Assembly: GCF_013004105.1 (NCBI RefSeq)
Contig: NZ_CP053085.1
Span: forward strand, 4,092,001 to 4,156,000
DNA from: Gemmatimonas groenlandica
GTDB lineage: Bacteria > Gemmatimonadota > Gemmatimonadetes > Gemmatimonadales > Gemmatimonadaceae
Direction: 5' to 3'
DNA: 64,000 bases
A program made the position numbers and the translations under genes. The notes under the pieces were generated by a model. It worked only from the letters and a program-made list of their open reading frames with translations. It was not told where the DNA came from and searched no databases. Shown one piece after another: positions 1-8,541 of this stretch; position 1 is the first letter of the stretch, and each line of letters opens with the position of its first letter.

Positions 1-536
1 CATCCTCGCCGCGCTTTGACGCGAGCAAGATGATGGCCGTGCTGAAGCTCGCCACCGACAAGGCGAACTGGGGACAGCAGCGTCCACGCGGAGAGGGGCA
101 GGGATTCGCCATCTGTTTCGCCAACAACGCGTACGTCGCCATCGTCGCCGATGTCGCGGTGAGTCAGGCGGGCGAACTCAAGATCAAGAAGCTCACCGCC
201 GCGGTCGATGCCGGCACCATCGTGAACTTGAGCGGCGCCGAGGCGCAGGTGCAGGGCTCAATGCTCGATGGCATCAGCGCCGCATGGTTCCAGAAGGTTA
301 CGGTCGAGCGTGGCGCGGCGGCGCAGACGAACTTCAACAAGTATCCGATGCTGCGCATGAACCACGCGCCGCCGGTTGTCGAGGTGCATTTCATCACGTC
401 GTCGGCGCCGCCAACGGGTCTGGGTGAACCGGCACTGCCGGCTGCCGCGCCCGCCGTGTGCAATGCGATCTTCGCGGCGACGGGAAAGCGCATTCGTACG
501 CTGCCGATCGCCGACGACACGCTCAAATGGACGTAG
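1..536 (+). CDS. Molybdopterin-binding aldehyde/isoquinoline oxidoreductase large subunit, C-terminal part
   Basis: The reading frame is open from the left edge, so only the last ~178 residues are visible. It belongs to the xanthine dehydrogenase/IorB superfamily of molybdenum hydroxylases. The visible part has the family's closing sequence: 'DAGTIVNLSGAEAQVQGS' (cofactor-binding region), then 'PTGLGEPALPAAAPAV' followed by 'NAIFAATGKRIRTLPI'. The Glu of the GxGEP motif is the family's active-site base. Such enzymes hydroxylate aldehydes or N-heterocycles using water and pass electrons to [2Fe-2S] clusters on a small subunit. The IorB-type single-chain large subunit is the likelier match, but the substrate cannot be told from the tail. 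The small subunit, if adjacent, lies outside the window. Confidence 0.85.
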   Translation, partial: SSPRFDASKMMAVLKLATDKANWGQQRPRGEGQGFAICFANNAYVAIVADVAVSQAGELKIKKLTAAVDAGTIVNLSGAEAQVQGSMLDGISAAWFQKVTVERGAAAQTNFNKYPMLRMNHAPPVVEVHFITSSAPPTGLGEPALPAAAPAVCNAIFAATGKRIRTLPIADDTLKWT

Positions 537-573
537 CTGGCCTCACGTGCTTGGCGGGCTTTCACGCACGCCA

Positions 574-1962
574 ATGAATAACACCTCGCCTCACGATGCG
601 GTGAGCGCGGCACCCGTATCGAACTCAGGTACCGTTGAACCGCTCATCGAGCGTGTTCTGGGCCCGTTTCAACGATTCTTCTCCACGAACGCGTCAGGCG
701 GCTTGCTCCTGCTCGCGACCACTACCGTCGCGCTCGGTTGGGCCAACTCGCCGTGGGCGGAAGTCTATCACCACCTCTGGGAAACGCCGTTCAGCATCGG
801 TACACCGGCGTTCAGTCTCGCGCTGCCGCTGCACGCGTGGGTGAACGATGGGCTGATGGCCATCTTTTTCTTTCTGGTTGGGCTTGAGATCAAGCGTGAG
901 GTGCTCGTTGGTGAGCTCTCGACACGTCGATCCGCAGCGCTACCAGTCGCCGCGGCGCTGGGTGGAATGCTGGTCCCTGCGCTCTTGTACGCGAGCGTGA
1001 ACGTGGGCCGACCAGGGGCCTCTGGGTGGGGCGTCCCGATGGCCACCGACATTGCCTTCGCGCTTGGTATCCTGGCGCTGCTCGGCAACCGCGTTCCGTC
1101 CAGTGTGCGTGTGTTTCTCGCCGCGCTCGCGATCGCCGACGACTTGGGGGCGGTACTCGTCATCGCCGTCTTCTACACGAGCGCCATCGACTGGTCGGCA
1201 CTCGGTGCGGCAGGCGTCGTGTTGCTGGTACTGATCGGCCTCAACCGCGCCGGTGCACGGCGACCTGCCACGTACGCGCTTCTCGGTGCGGTGCTGTGGT
1301 TCTTCATGCTCAAGTCGGGGATCCACGCGACGATCGCTGGCGTCTTGCTCGCCCTCGCCGTGCCGGCACGGACGCGCATTAGCGAAGACGAGTTTCTCGC
1401 TTCGGCCGAGGCGAGTCTCGCCGATTTTCGTGCGTCCGACGAAGAAGGCACGACCGTGCTGACCAACCAGGGACACCAGGATGCCCTGCAGTCACTCGAG
1501 TCCGCCGCCGACGCCGCGCAGTCTCCCTTGCAGCAGATGGAGCACGCGCTGCACGGCGTCGTGGCCTTTTTCATCATGCCGATCTTTGCGCTCGCGAACG
1601 CCGGCGTCTCGCTTGGTGCAGACCTCGGCGCGGCGGCTTCCGACCCAATCGCGATTGGTGTCGTGCTCGGTCTGCTGCTGGGTAAGCCGATCGGGATCAC
1701 GCTGGCCAGTGTGCTGGCCGTTCGCAGCGGGGCAGCCGACTTGCCGAGCGGCGCATCCTGGGGGCACGTCCACGGTGCGGCATGGCTTGGTGGTATCGGC
1801 TTCACGATGTCGCTGTTCATCGCCGGACTCGCGTTCAAATCGGCCGCGCAGCTCGATATTGCCAAGCTGGCGGTGCTTGGCGCGTCGACGCTGGCGGGCG
1901 TCGTTGGCTACTCGCTGCTGAGATTGGGGGTTGGCGTGCGTCCGACGGCGGCCGAGCGATGA
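574..1962 (+). CDS. nhaA: Na+/H+ antiporter NhaA
   Basis: This 462-residue polytopic inner-membrane protein exchanges cytoplasmic Na+ for periplasmic protons. The family's ion-binding residues are present: Asp159 in 'MATDIAFALG' and the Asp189-Asp190 pair in 'AIADDLGAV', equivalent to the essential aspartates of E. coli NhaA. The C-terminal 'GGIGFTMSLFIAGLAF' segment is also diagnostic. The ATG at 574 ('MNNTSPHD') is chosen because the frame upstream of it is arginine-rich antisense-like sequence overlapping the previous gene. A ~60-residue polar insertion (around residues 270-330, 'SEDEFLASAEASLADFRASDEE') makes it longer than the E. coli protein. It stands alone 37 bp after the preceding gene. 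Confidence 0.95.
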   Translation: MNNTSPHDAVSAAPVSNSGTVEPLIERVLGPFQRFFSTNASGGLLLLATTTVALGWANSPWAEVYHHLWETPFSIGTPAFSLALPLHAWVNDGLMAIFFFLVGLEIKREVLVGELSTRRSAALPVAAALGGMLVPALLYASVNVGRPGASGWGVPMATDIAFALGILALLGNRVPSSVRVFLAALAIADDLGAVLVIAVFYTSAIDWSALGAAGVVLLVLIGLNRAGARRPATYALLGAVLWFFMLKSGIHATIAGVLLALAVPARTRISEDEFLASAEASLADFRASDEEGTTVLTNQGHQDALQSLESAADAAQSPLQQMEHALHGVVAFFIMPIFALANAGVSLGADLGAAASDPIAIGVVLGLLLGKPIGITLASVLAVRSGAADLPSGASWGHVHGAAWLGGIGFTMSLFIAGLAFKSAAQLDIAKLAVLGASTLAGVVGYSLLRLGVGVRPTAAER

Positions 1963-2106
1963 TCGCGACGCGCAGTCGGCCGCTCATCGACGAGCGATGA
2001 CGCGCCGCGCACAGCGCGGGCTCAACTACTCGTGAGCGACGTACTGCTGCCGTCGTCGTTCGCGCCCGGCGCGTCCGCGTCGTTGTCGAACGGAATTTCG
2101 CTGGGT

Positions 2107-2400
2107 TCAGTCCGGCGTCATTACGAGTGCGAGCAGCCCCAGCAGCGGCGTGGCGATCATGCCACCAAGCCCCCACTTTCCACCGAGCCTCGCCCCGACC
2201 AATACCCGGGGGCGATTACCGCCCGCCCCGTACCGCTGGCGTAGCTGGGCCACGTGCACGGAGAGAGCGGCCCGATCTGAGAAATTGAGCGCGACCTGCC
2301 CGCTGAGTCCCGTCGAATACGCAATGCCCGGTGAGACGTCGAGACTGACGCTGCGATCGATCCAGTATCGATAGCGAGGACGCACGCCGACACGTTCTTC
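2107..2400 (-). pseudogene. Fragment of a conserved exported barrel-like protein
   Basis: The minus-strand frame ending at 2107 gives ~95 residues with real-protein character: 'RPRYRYWIDRSVSLDVSPGI', then a 'NFSDRAALSVHVAQLRQRYG' segment, then 'RVLVGARLGGKWGLGGMIAT' and a hydrophobic tail. The alternating polar/aromatic pattern resembles surface beta-barrel or exported proteins. Upstream of ~2400 the same frame becomes arginine- and cysteine-rich and no signal peptide can be found, so the gene appears to have lost its N-terminus. An adjacent frame carries a possible continuation ('VDAAYDFRRGV'), which would imply a frameshift. Product unknown. It could be intact with an unrecognised start, but a truncated relic is more likely. 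Confidence 0.4.
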
Positions 2401-2591
2401 ATCCGGCCTAGTCCCAATGTGATTCGTACGCGATTCGACCCCGCGGGGGGCGTTACGCCGCGGCGGAAATCGTATGCAGCATCGACCATGCTCGCTGGCC
2501 GAGGAATTTCGATGCAGTTTGGTACGGAGAAAGGCCGATGAAATCGTTTTCCGGCAAGCCGGGGTCCCAAACACCAGGAGACTCGAATCAC

Positions 2592-3533
2592 ATGCCCACA
2601 CGACTCAGCATGCGTCTGCTGTGCCACGTCCGCTGCATCGGTCTCGCCGCGCTGGCGATCGCGTCAGCCTGCGGATCCCCTCCTGCTGAAAAGGCACCGG
2701 CGGAAAAGGCTCCCGCCCAAAACCCTCCAGCGCCCGGCGCGGAAAAAGGGGTCGTCGCGGTCATCGGGACGGGCACGCTGGCCGGAGCCCTTGGGCCGGC
2801 GTTGGGTGCCCAAGGCTATCGCGTGATCTACGGCAGCCGTGACCCCGGGCGTGATGTGGTACGAGCGTTGGTGCAGCGATCCGGACCGAAGGCAACGGCG
2901 GTCACGCAGCCCGAGGCGGCCGCGCAGGCGCCTGTTGTCGTCCTCGCGGTCCCCGGTGAAGTGGTCGTTGACGTCGCGGGCACGTTGGGTGACCTGAGCG
3001 GCAAAGTCGTTATCGACGTGAGTGGCGGTGACAAGAAATTGGCGCCGGATGGCTACCAGGAACTCACATCCGACAGCGCCAAAGCGGAGCGCATTCAGGC
3101 CCGGCATCCGACCATGCGCGTGGTCAGAATCAACTTGCCGAACATCGTCTACTTCATGGACCCGCTGGTCACGAAGACGCGCGCCACGGTGTTCGTCGCG
3201 GGCAACGATCCAACGGCGCGAGAGACGGTAGCCAACATGATGTTCGATCTCGGCGTCGATCCCTGGGACGCCGGCCCCCTGCGTTTCGCGCGTCTGTTCG
3301 ACGCGTTCAATACGCTGGCCAATATCCCCGGACAGCAGCGGCGTGCGGAGGGCTATCAGGTGGTGATGATGCCCACCGTGCCCTTCTCCTGTTTCTTCGA
3401 CATGGTGGATTACTTCAAGTTCGGAGAGCCCGCCGAGCTGAAGCAGCTGCCGAAGTTTCCGCGGCGCGAGCCGGCGCCGACCTGCGAGGAATGGATGCGA
3501 CGCCTTCCGCCGATGGGGCCACCACCGCAGTGA
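2592..3533 (+). CDS. Lipoprotein with NADP/F420-dependent oxidoreductase-like Rossmann domain
   Basis: The 313-residue protein starts with a lipoprotein signal: basic residues, a hydrophobic stretch, and a lipobox 'ASAC' with Cys27 as the lipidation site. A short Pro/Ala/Lys-rich linker ('AEKAPAEKAPAQ') follows. The body is a Rossmann fold: 'VVAVIGTGTLAGALG' (residues ~53-67), 'VIYGSRDPGR', then 'VVVLAVPGEVV' and 'GKVVIDVSGG'. This is the layout of the F420_oxidored (NADP oxidoreductase, coenzyme F420-dependent) family. Family members are normally cytoplasmic, so export is odd: a nicotinamide cofactor would be scarce outside the membrane. The ATG at 2592 is preferred over 2538 because it places the signal peptide correctly. 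Substrate unknown. Confidence 0.75.
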   Translation: MPTRLSMRLLCHVRCIGLAALAIASACGSPPAEKAPAEKAPAQNPPAPGAEKGVVAVIGTGTLAGALGPALGAQGYRVIYGSRDPGRDVVRALVQRSGPKATAVTQPEAAAQAPVVVLAVPGEVVVDVAGTLGDLSGKVVIDVSGGDKKLAPDGYQELTSDSAKAERIQARHPTMRVVRINLPNIVYFMDPLVTKTRATVFVAGNDPTARETVANMMFDLGVDPWDAGPLRFARLFDAFNTLANIPGQQRRAEGYQVVMMPTVPFSCFFDMVDYFKFGEPAELKQLPKFPRREPAPTCEEWMRRLPPMGPPPQ

Positions 3534-3706
3534 CGATCGATCGTCGTATACCGTCTGCCGTAGGTGCAGGCGATGCGACAGCAACCGAGGCGTCATCATC
3601 GACGCTTTCGGCAGTTCGATGTCACGTCGCTTCTCTGCGGGTCGGCAACGATTCTCGATGGCGCGTTGGTGGACCGCTGGAGAGACCATGAGCGTATGAG
3701 CTTCGC

Positions 3707-4486
3707 ATGAACATCCATCACCTGAACTGCGGCGTGCTGCATGCACCGCCAAGTCCGCCGGCGGCCTGTCACTGTCTGCTTCTGGAGCACGGCGGCCGCC
3801 TCGCCCTCGTCGACACCGGCATCGGCCTGGCGGACATCGCACATCCGGTCGAGCGCATCGGTCAGTCGGCGATTGACGGCGCCGGGTTCCAGTTCCACGA
3901 GCATCGCACCGCCGCTCGGCAGATCGAACGACTCGGCTTCAGCACCGCCGCCGTGACCGACATCGTGCTGACGCACGCCGACCCCGATCACGCCGGCGGA
4001 CTGGCTGATTTTCCGGACGCTGCCGTGCACCTCTCGGCCGAGGAGTTCGCGCAGCTGGGACGCGGAAACTGGCGCTATGCACCGGCACAGTTCGCGCACG
4101 AACCACGCTGGGTTACACATGCTGCGGTACCCGACCAGGCGTCGCCAACTCGTTGGTTTGGGCTCGAGGCCCGCGCGTTGCCGTTGGCGCTCGATGTGGA
4201 GGCGGTGCTGGTCCCGTTGGTTGGCCACACCGCGGGGCACTGCGGTGTGGCCGTGCACGATGGGAGCCGCTGGCTGTTGCACGTGGGCGACGCGTACTAC
4301 CTACGGGTTGAACTGTCGACCGACGAACACCCCGTGTCCCAACTGGCGACCATGCGCGCCGAGAACGACAGCCAACGTCGAGCAAGCCTCCACGAACTTC
4401 GACGGTTGGCCCGCGATCACGCCAATGAGATCGAGATGTTCGGGTACCACGACCTCACCGAGTTTCCCAACGGCGTTTCAGGCTGA
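3707..4486 (+). CDS. MBL-fold metallohydrolase
   Basis: This 259-residue cytoplasmic protein has the metallo-beta-lactamase fold. The metal-binding loop is 'LTHADPDHAGGL' (His90, Asp92, Asp94, His95), followed by His174/His178 in 'VGHTAGHCGV' and Asp195 in 'LLHVGDAYY'. The usual HxHxDH is HxDxDH here, a variant also seen in some lactonase-like members. 'LVDTGIG' near residue 35 is the conserved first strand. Hydrolase activity on an ester, lactone or thioester is likely from the fold; the substrate cannot be assigned. It lies alone between the Rossmann lipoprotein and a convergent lipoprotein gene. Confidence 0.85.
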   Translation: MNIHHLNCGVLHAPPSPPAACHCLLLEHGGRLALVDTGIGLADIAHPVERIGQSAIDGAGFQFHEHRTAARQIERLGFSTAAVTDIVLTHADPDHAGGLADFPDAAVHLSAEEFAQLGRGNWRYAPAQFAHEPRWVTHAAVPDQASPTRWFGLEARALPLALDVEAVLVPLVGHTAGHCGVAVHDGSRWLLHVGDAYYLRVELSTDEHPVSQLATMRAENDSQRRASLHELRRLARDHANEIEMFGYHDLTEFPNGVSG

Positions 4487-4569
4487 TGACATGGCGCGAA
4501 CGTCCGATGGTGCTGCGCGTGATCACGGGGCCGTTGTGTCTTAGACGGTGAAACCCATCGCGTCATGCA

Positions 4570-5871
4570 CTAGAGCGGCTGCTTCCCACTCCAGCTGTAG
4601 TTGAAGCCGATATTGCCGGCGAGGGCCTTGAGAAAATATCCCCCGTCATTGGCGCTCCACGAAGCCGCCCCCGTCGAGATGCGGCCATTCTGGCCGGTGC
4701 GCGGCGCCCAGCCGTTATTCCAGCCGGCCACGCCCGTAAAGTTCGGGGTCGTCAGATCCAGGGCCGTGCCGGTGAGGTACGCGCGCGAGAAGTACGTATA
4801 GAAGCTGTTGTCGTCGGTGTCACCCGAGATGCCGACGTAGAACGACTTCAGCGTCGCCGGTGCCGTGAAGGTGGTACGAAGCCGCAGGTATCCCGTCGTG
4901 GACGCCACCGTGTTCGTCGGCATGGTCAGCGTCTCGAACGCGGGAACCTCCACGTTCGCAATGGACGATACGTAGCCCTGCGACCCACGGGTCAAGAAGG
5001 TGGTGCCACTCACCAACTGCGGATCGTAGTAGGTGTAGAACTCATAGAGCTCGCCCGGCTGGCGGCGGTCGTCGGGGAGGCCAAACAGCGTCACCGTGCC
5101 GCTCTTCGGCTTGAGGCCATACGCCATCTGATGGCGTGCATCGGCCGTCCGGTACCACATGCTCATATCTCTCGGCGCCTCACCCAGGAACCGCAAGCTG
5201 CCGGTCACGGGACTGAACGCCTCCGTGGCGGAGAAGTCCACGGGCGCTGGCGCGATTGGCGAGATGCCGCGGCGGAGCACCATCTTCGTCACGGCCGTAT
5301 CGGTCTTGCCCAGCACCGCCAACAGCGTCGTGGTCCCGCTCCGAGCATTCAGGTTCGACGACTGATCGCCAGGCCCGTACATATACGCGGAGTTGAACCC
5401 CAGGCTGACCCCGGCAATCTGGCCGGCCTGCAGCCCCTTGACCTGTACCGTTGTCGGCGTCTGCGAACTGCACGAGTAGGTCAGAGAGGCCTGCAACTCG
5501 TCCACCGTCCCGTAGTAGGCGTACGTTTCGTGCGACGGGGCGTACTCCTCGGTGATCGCCGCCGCGCCCTTGGCGCTGGCGAACTTCATCTCGTAGCTGC
5601 TGCCCACCTTCGTGGCCTGTTTCCAGGTACCGGTCGTACCGTCCTGATAGCCCACCCACACGACCGGCGACGTCCCTGCCGTTGCGCACGGGGTAAAGGT
5701 CAGCGTCGTGGTCGGACCGGCCGGGGGCGTACCGCCATTCGTCCCGGGATCGGTAATCCCATCGGAACCGCCGCCGCAAGCGGCCAAGGTCAGGAGGCCA
5801 AGCGATGTGGCAGCCACGGTGGCGAGGCGCCGGGAGGGCCGCGCGCGCGTATCAGAGAGCGAGAAGAACAT
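4570..5871 (-). CDS. Hypothetical secreted lipoprotein
   Basis: The 433-residue protein begins 'MFFSLSDTRARPSRR', a basic n-region followed by a hydrophobic core ending in 'LTLAACGGGSDG', with lipidated Cys32 and a Gly/Asp/Thr linker. The mature part is rich in Tyr, Ser, Thr and Gly, as in beta-rich surface proteins, and contains no catalytic motif I recognise. The start at 5871 is chosen over the longer frame (to 5964) because it gives a normal signal length. Its function is unknown. Gemmatimonad genomes commonly carry such 'CGGG' lipoproteins. It is convergent with the MBL-fold gene. Confidence 0.75.
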   Translation of the reverse strand: MFFSLSDTRARPSRRLATVAATSLGLLTLAACGGGSDGITDPGTNGGTPPAGPTTTLTFTPCATAGTSPVVWVGYQDGTTGTWKQATKVGSSYEMKFASAKGAAAITEEYAPSHETYAYYGTVDELQASLTYSCSSQTPTTVQVKGLQAGQIAGVSLGFNSAYMYGPGDQSSNLNARSGTTTLLAVLGKTDTAVTKMVLRRGISPIAPAPVDFSATEAFSPVTGSLRFLGEAPRDMSMWYRTADARHQMAYGLKPKSGTVTLFGLPDDRRQPGELYEFYTYYDPQLVSGTTFLTRGSQGYVSSIANVEVPAFETLTMPTNTVASTTGYLRLRTTFTAPATLKSFYVGISGDTDDNSFYTYFSRAYLTGTALDLTTPNFTGVAGWNNGWAPRTGQNGRISTGAASWSANDGGYFLKALAGNIGFNYSWSGKQPL

Positions 5872-6019
5872 GGTTGGTTCGCAGGCGTGGAGTTGCGGGG
5901 TACCGGCGCCGAGCGGTGAGCGCCGTTGTGAACGGAAGGGAAGCTCGTTCGCGCAATCATCCACTTCTCACCTCACATCACCGGCGATCACCTGGCTCCA
6001 CCACCGCCGCCGACGGGGC

Positions 6020-7000
6020 CTATTCGGTGACCACAACACTCCCGCGTTTTCGCATGGTCTCAACACGTGCGTGCGCCGCGGCGATATCGGTTAGTGTGAA
6101 GCGGGAATCAATCAGCGGTGTGAAGCGGCCGTCCGCCGCCATGTCGACCAGGGTGCGCAGGTCGTCCACACACTCTGCTGCGGGGCCAAACACAATACGA
6201 TGCCGCGACGTGGCGTTCACCCACGGCGCACGGAGCATTTCGGGCAGCGTGGCCAGTACCAGCAGCAGACGCCCGTGTGACGTGAGGGCGCGGCGTACGC
6301 GCGAGTACGGCGCGTTGCCCACCGCGTCGGCGATCACGTCGTATCGCTGGCCTTCCCCGGCGAAGTCGACGCGCGTGTAGTCGACCACGTGTACGGCGCC
6401 GAGCTGCTGCATCGCCTCAGCATTGGCGCCACTGCACACCGCCGTGACTTCTGCGCCCGCCGCGACGGCGAGTTGCACCATCGCGGAGCCAACGGCGCCC
6501 GACGCGCCATTGATCAGGACGCGGTCTCCAGCTCGCAACGCGCCGCGTCGGAAGAAATCGAGCGCCGTGGTGCCGCCAAAGGCGAGTGCTGCCGCGGTCT
6601 CGTACGAGAGTGTCGGCGGCTTGCGCACTACCACGGCATCGGCACGCATACAGCGGTACTCCGCGTGAGCGCCCATCGTTGCACCAGAGAAAGCCACGAC
6701 CGCATCGCCCACGGCAAAGTGGTGTACGGCGGCACCAATCTCGACGACATCGCCAGCCAGTTCACTGCCAAGAATCGGTTGACGCGGTGCGGTCACACCG
6801 AACGCAAGCCGCCCGACCACACCGAAACCGTATGGCATGCTATGGCTGCGAATTCTCCAGTCGGCCGACGACACCGTGCTGGCGCGCACGCGAATCAGCA
6901 CGTCATCCGGGCCGGGAACCGGCTTCGGCCAACTCTCGATCGTGACCACGTCGGGAGGTCCGTATCGCCGGCACACCGCGGCTTTCATCTGTGCGATCAT
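6020..7000 (-). CDS. NAD(P)-dependent alcohol dehydrogenase / quinone reductase (MDR family)
   Basis: The 326-residue protein is a medium-chain dehydrogenase/reductase. The N-terminal GroES-like domain contains 'GPDDVLIRVRASTVSSADWR' and 'LGSELAGDVVEIG'. The Rossmann domain has 'INGASGAVGSAMVQLA' around residues 163-178. No structural or catalytic zinc cysteine cluster is visible, so it fits the zinc-independent quinone oxidoreductase branch, which reduces quinones or enones with NADPH. Its ATG overlaps the stop of the upstream gene by 4 nt (ATGA), so the two are translationally coupled and probably share the promoter region facing the TetR gene at 7868. Confidence 0.88.
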   Translation of the reverse strand: MIAQMKAAVCRRYGPPDVVTIESWPKPVPGPDDVLIRVRASTVSSADWRIRSHSMPYGFGVVGRLAFGVTAPRQPILGSELAGDVVEIGAAVHHFAVGDAVVAFSGATMGAHAEYRCMRADAVVVRKPPTLSYETAAALAFGGTTALDFFRRGALRAGDRVLINGASGAVGSAMVQLAVAAGAEVTAVCSGANAEAMQQLGAVHVVDYTRVDFAGEGQRYDVIADAVGNAPYSRVRRALTSHGRLLLVLATLPEMLRAPWVNATSRHRIVFGPAAECVDDLRTLVDMAADGRFTPLIDSRFTLTDIAAAHARVETMRKRGSVVVTE

Positions 7001-7743
7001 GGCGCCGGAGCAGCCTCGCGAGGCCTCCGACTGAGCGCTTTCGTCACGCCGATCCGAATGGCGTACAGGTCCGCCTTCGAGCGCTTCACGTCAAAACCGA
7101 GCGACCCATCAGGTTGGTCCGTCAATCCCCCCTTGATGAGATAGGCCCGCTCGCCGTGGCTCTCATAGCCGACGCCGATGTCAATGCTGGTGCTGCGGTT
7201 CACGGGCAACTGCAGACCAATACCGCCACGCCACACCAGACCGTTATCACCAAAGTTCTCGTCGGCGGCCACGAAATCCGGAACGAGGCCGCCGCCGAGT
7301 CCACTGACGGTGGCGAAGCGGCTCATGCCCAGGAGTGCGTAGCCGTATGTCCGGACTCGGCCGAGCGGCACGGAGAGCTGGGGCCCAAGTGCCAACGAGA
7401 AGATCCCGTTGGCCGTGGTCACGTTCACGGCCACGCGACAGTGCGGCGCCGTGCCCAGACAGCTGCGCTGGCTCTCGTGTCCGTAGTTGAGCCACCCACC
7501 TTGCAAGCGCAGCGAGGCCAAGCCGTATCGGTCGAGCCGCAGCAACACGTGGGCCTGCCCACCCGCCGCGTTGTTCACGTTTCGTTTGAAAGCGCCGACC
7601 GGTTGGCCGACATCGGCGGCGAGCCCAACGTGCCAACGGGGAATGCGCACGGCGTTGGTGTCGGACGAGGGCGATGTCTGCTGCCCGGAGGCGAGGGGCG
7701 CCACCGCAATCAGCCCGGCGAGGGCGGCCAGGACATAACGCAT
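6997..7743 (-). CDS. Exported outer-membrane beta-barrel-like protein
   Basis: The 248-residue product starts 'MRYVLAALAGLIAVAPLASG', a Sec signal peptide ending before 'QQTSPSSD'. The mature part alternates hydrophobic and polar residues in short segments ('WHVGLAADVGQPVGAF', 'LVWRGGIGLQLPV', 'SIDIGVGYESHG') typical of small barrels such as the OmpW/PF13505-like folds. No enzymatic motif is seen. It is the first gene of a two-gene minus-strand operon with the quinone-reductase-like gene and is divergent from a TetR regulator. A role in the envelope under TetR control is plausible but is inference. Confidence 0.75.
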   Translation of the reverse strand: MRYVLAALAGLIAVAPLASGQQTSPSSDTNAVRIPRWHVGLAADVGQPVGAFKRNVNNAAGGQAHVLLRLDRYGLASLRLQGGWLNYGHESQRSCLGTAPHCRVAVNVTTANGIFSLALGPQLSVPLGRVRTYGYALLGMSRFATVSGLGGGLVPDFVAADENFGDNGLVWRGGIGLQLPVNRSTSIDIGVGYESHGERAYLIKGGLTDQPDGSLGFDVKRSKADLYAIRIGVTKALSRRPREAAPAP

Positions 7744-7766
7744 AAGGAATGGGAAAGAGGGGGAAC

Positions 7767-7808
7767 GCAAACTTACAGTGTATGTTGAAACGTACGCCGT
7801 AAGTTTGC
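7767..7808. promoter_or_regulatory. Perfect 10-bp inverted repeat, putative TetR operator
   Basis: The arms GCAAACTTAC (7767-7776) and GTAAGTTTGC (7799-7808) are perfect reverse complements separated by 22 bp. They lie between the divergent barrel-protein gene (start 7743) and the TetR gene (start 7868). A further copy of the inner sequence occurs at 7836-7845: CTTACACTGT is the reverse complement of ACAGTGTAAG, which matches ACAGTGTATG at 7775-7784 at 9 of 10 positions. This second site overlaps the predicted -35 of the TetR gene. Autoregulation plus control of the divergent operon is the natural reading. Confidence 0.6.
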
Positions 7809-7831
7809 CTCGGTCAAGTGCGTCCGTCTGC

Positions 7832-7860
7832 TTGCCTTACACTGTCAGTCCCGGTAGTGT
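7832..7860 (+). promoter_or_regulatory. Predicted promoter of the TetR gene, leaderless geometry
   Basis: TTGCCT (7832-7837), a 17-bp spacer and TAGTGT (7855-7860) are followed by only 7 nt before the ATG at 7868. No purine-rich ribosome-binding site precedes the ATG. The transcript would begin at or very near the start codon. The operator-like CTTACACTGT overlaps the -35. Confidence 0.45.
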
Positions 7861-7867
7861 GTCTCGC

Positions 7868-8521
7868 ATGCCCCCCGCTCGACGCGCGCCACTGAGTCGC
7901 GACCGCATTCTGCACGCCGCCATCAAGCTCGCAGACCGGCACGGTCTCGAGGCGCTCTCCATGCGCAAACTCGCCACGACGCTCAAGGTCGAAGCGATGT
8001 CGCTCTACAATCACGTCGCGAACAAAGACGAACTGCTCGATGGCATGGTCGATGTCGTGATTGGAGAAATCACGCGGCCGACGCGCGGCGGCGACTGGAA
8101 AGCCGCCATGCGTGCGCGCGCCACATCGGCGCTGGCGGTGATGACGGCACATCCGTGGGCACCAATGCTCGTCGTGTCACGCATCAGCGTTGGCCCCAAC
8201 ATGCTCGGCTACATCGACGCCACGCTCGCCACGCTGCGCGAGGCGGGGTTGCCGTGGTTCGAGACGGATCGCGCGTGGAACGCCATAGACAACTACATCT
8301 ATGGGTTCGCGTTGCAGCAGCAGAACTTTCCCGTGAACCCTGACGAATACGCGTCAGCGGCGGCGGCCTACCTGCCCATGTTGCCCGCCGATGTGTACCC
8401 CTACATGCACGAACTCTCGGCGCGTGTGGCCGATGGTTCGCACGACGGGACACTCGATTTTGGGTTTGGGCTGGAACTGATTCTCGATGGATTGGAGCGG
8501 CTCCGGAATACACGCGAGTAG
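7868..8521 (+). CDS. TetR/AcrR family transcriptional regulator
   Basis: This 217-residue repressor begins at the ATG at 7868 ('MPPARRAPLSRDRIL'). Its DNA-binding domain runs over residues ~9-55, with 'GLEALSMRKLATTLKVEAMS' then 'LYNHVANKDELL' as the helix-turn-helix. The 'AMSLYNHV' form and the C-terminal part resemble the TetR_C_1 class that includes tetracycline-type repressors. The ligand is unknown. It is divergent from the barrel/quinone-reductase operon, with a strong inverted repeat in between, so that operon is its most likely target. Confidence 0.9.
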   Translation: MPPARRAPLSRDRILHAAIKLADRHGLEALSMRKLATTLKVEAMSLYNHVANKDELLDGMVDVVIGEITRPTRGGDWKAAMRARATSALAVMTAHPWAPMLVVSRISVGPNMLGYIDATLATLREAGLPWFETDRAWNAIDNYIYGFALQQQNFPVNPDEYASAAAAYLPMLPADVYPYMHELSARVADGSHDGTLDFGFGLELILDGLERLRNTRE

Positions 8522-8541
8522 GCGCGTCCTCGCCGGCTGGC

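Noticed and set aside
376-573. N-terminal extension of the NhaA frame
   Set aside because: It overlaps the previous coding region and is Arg/Ser-rich in the manner of a shadow frame; the family starts near the ATG at 574.
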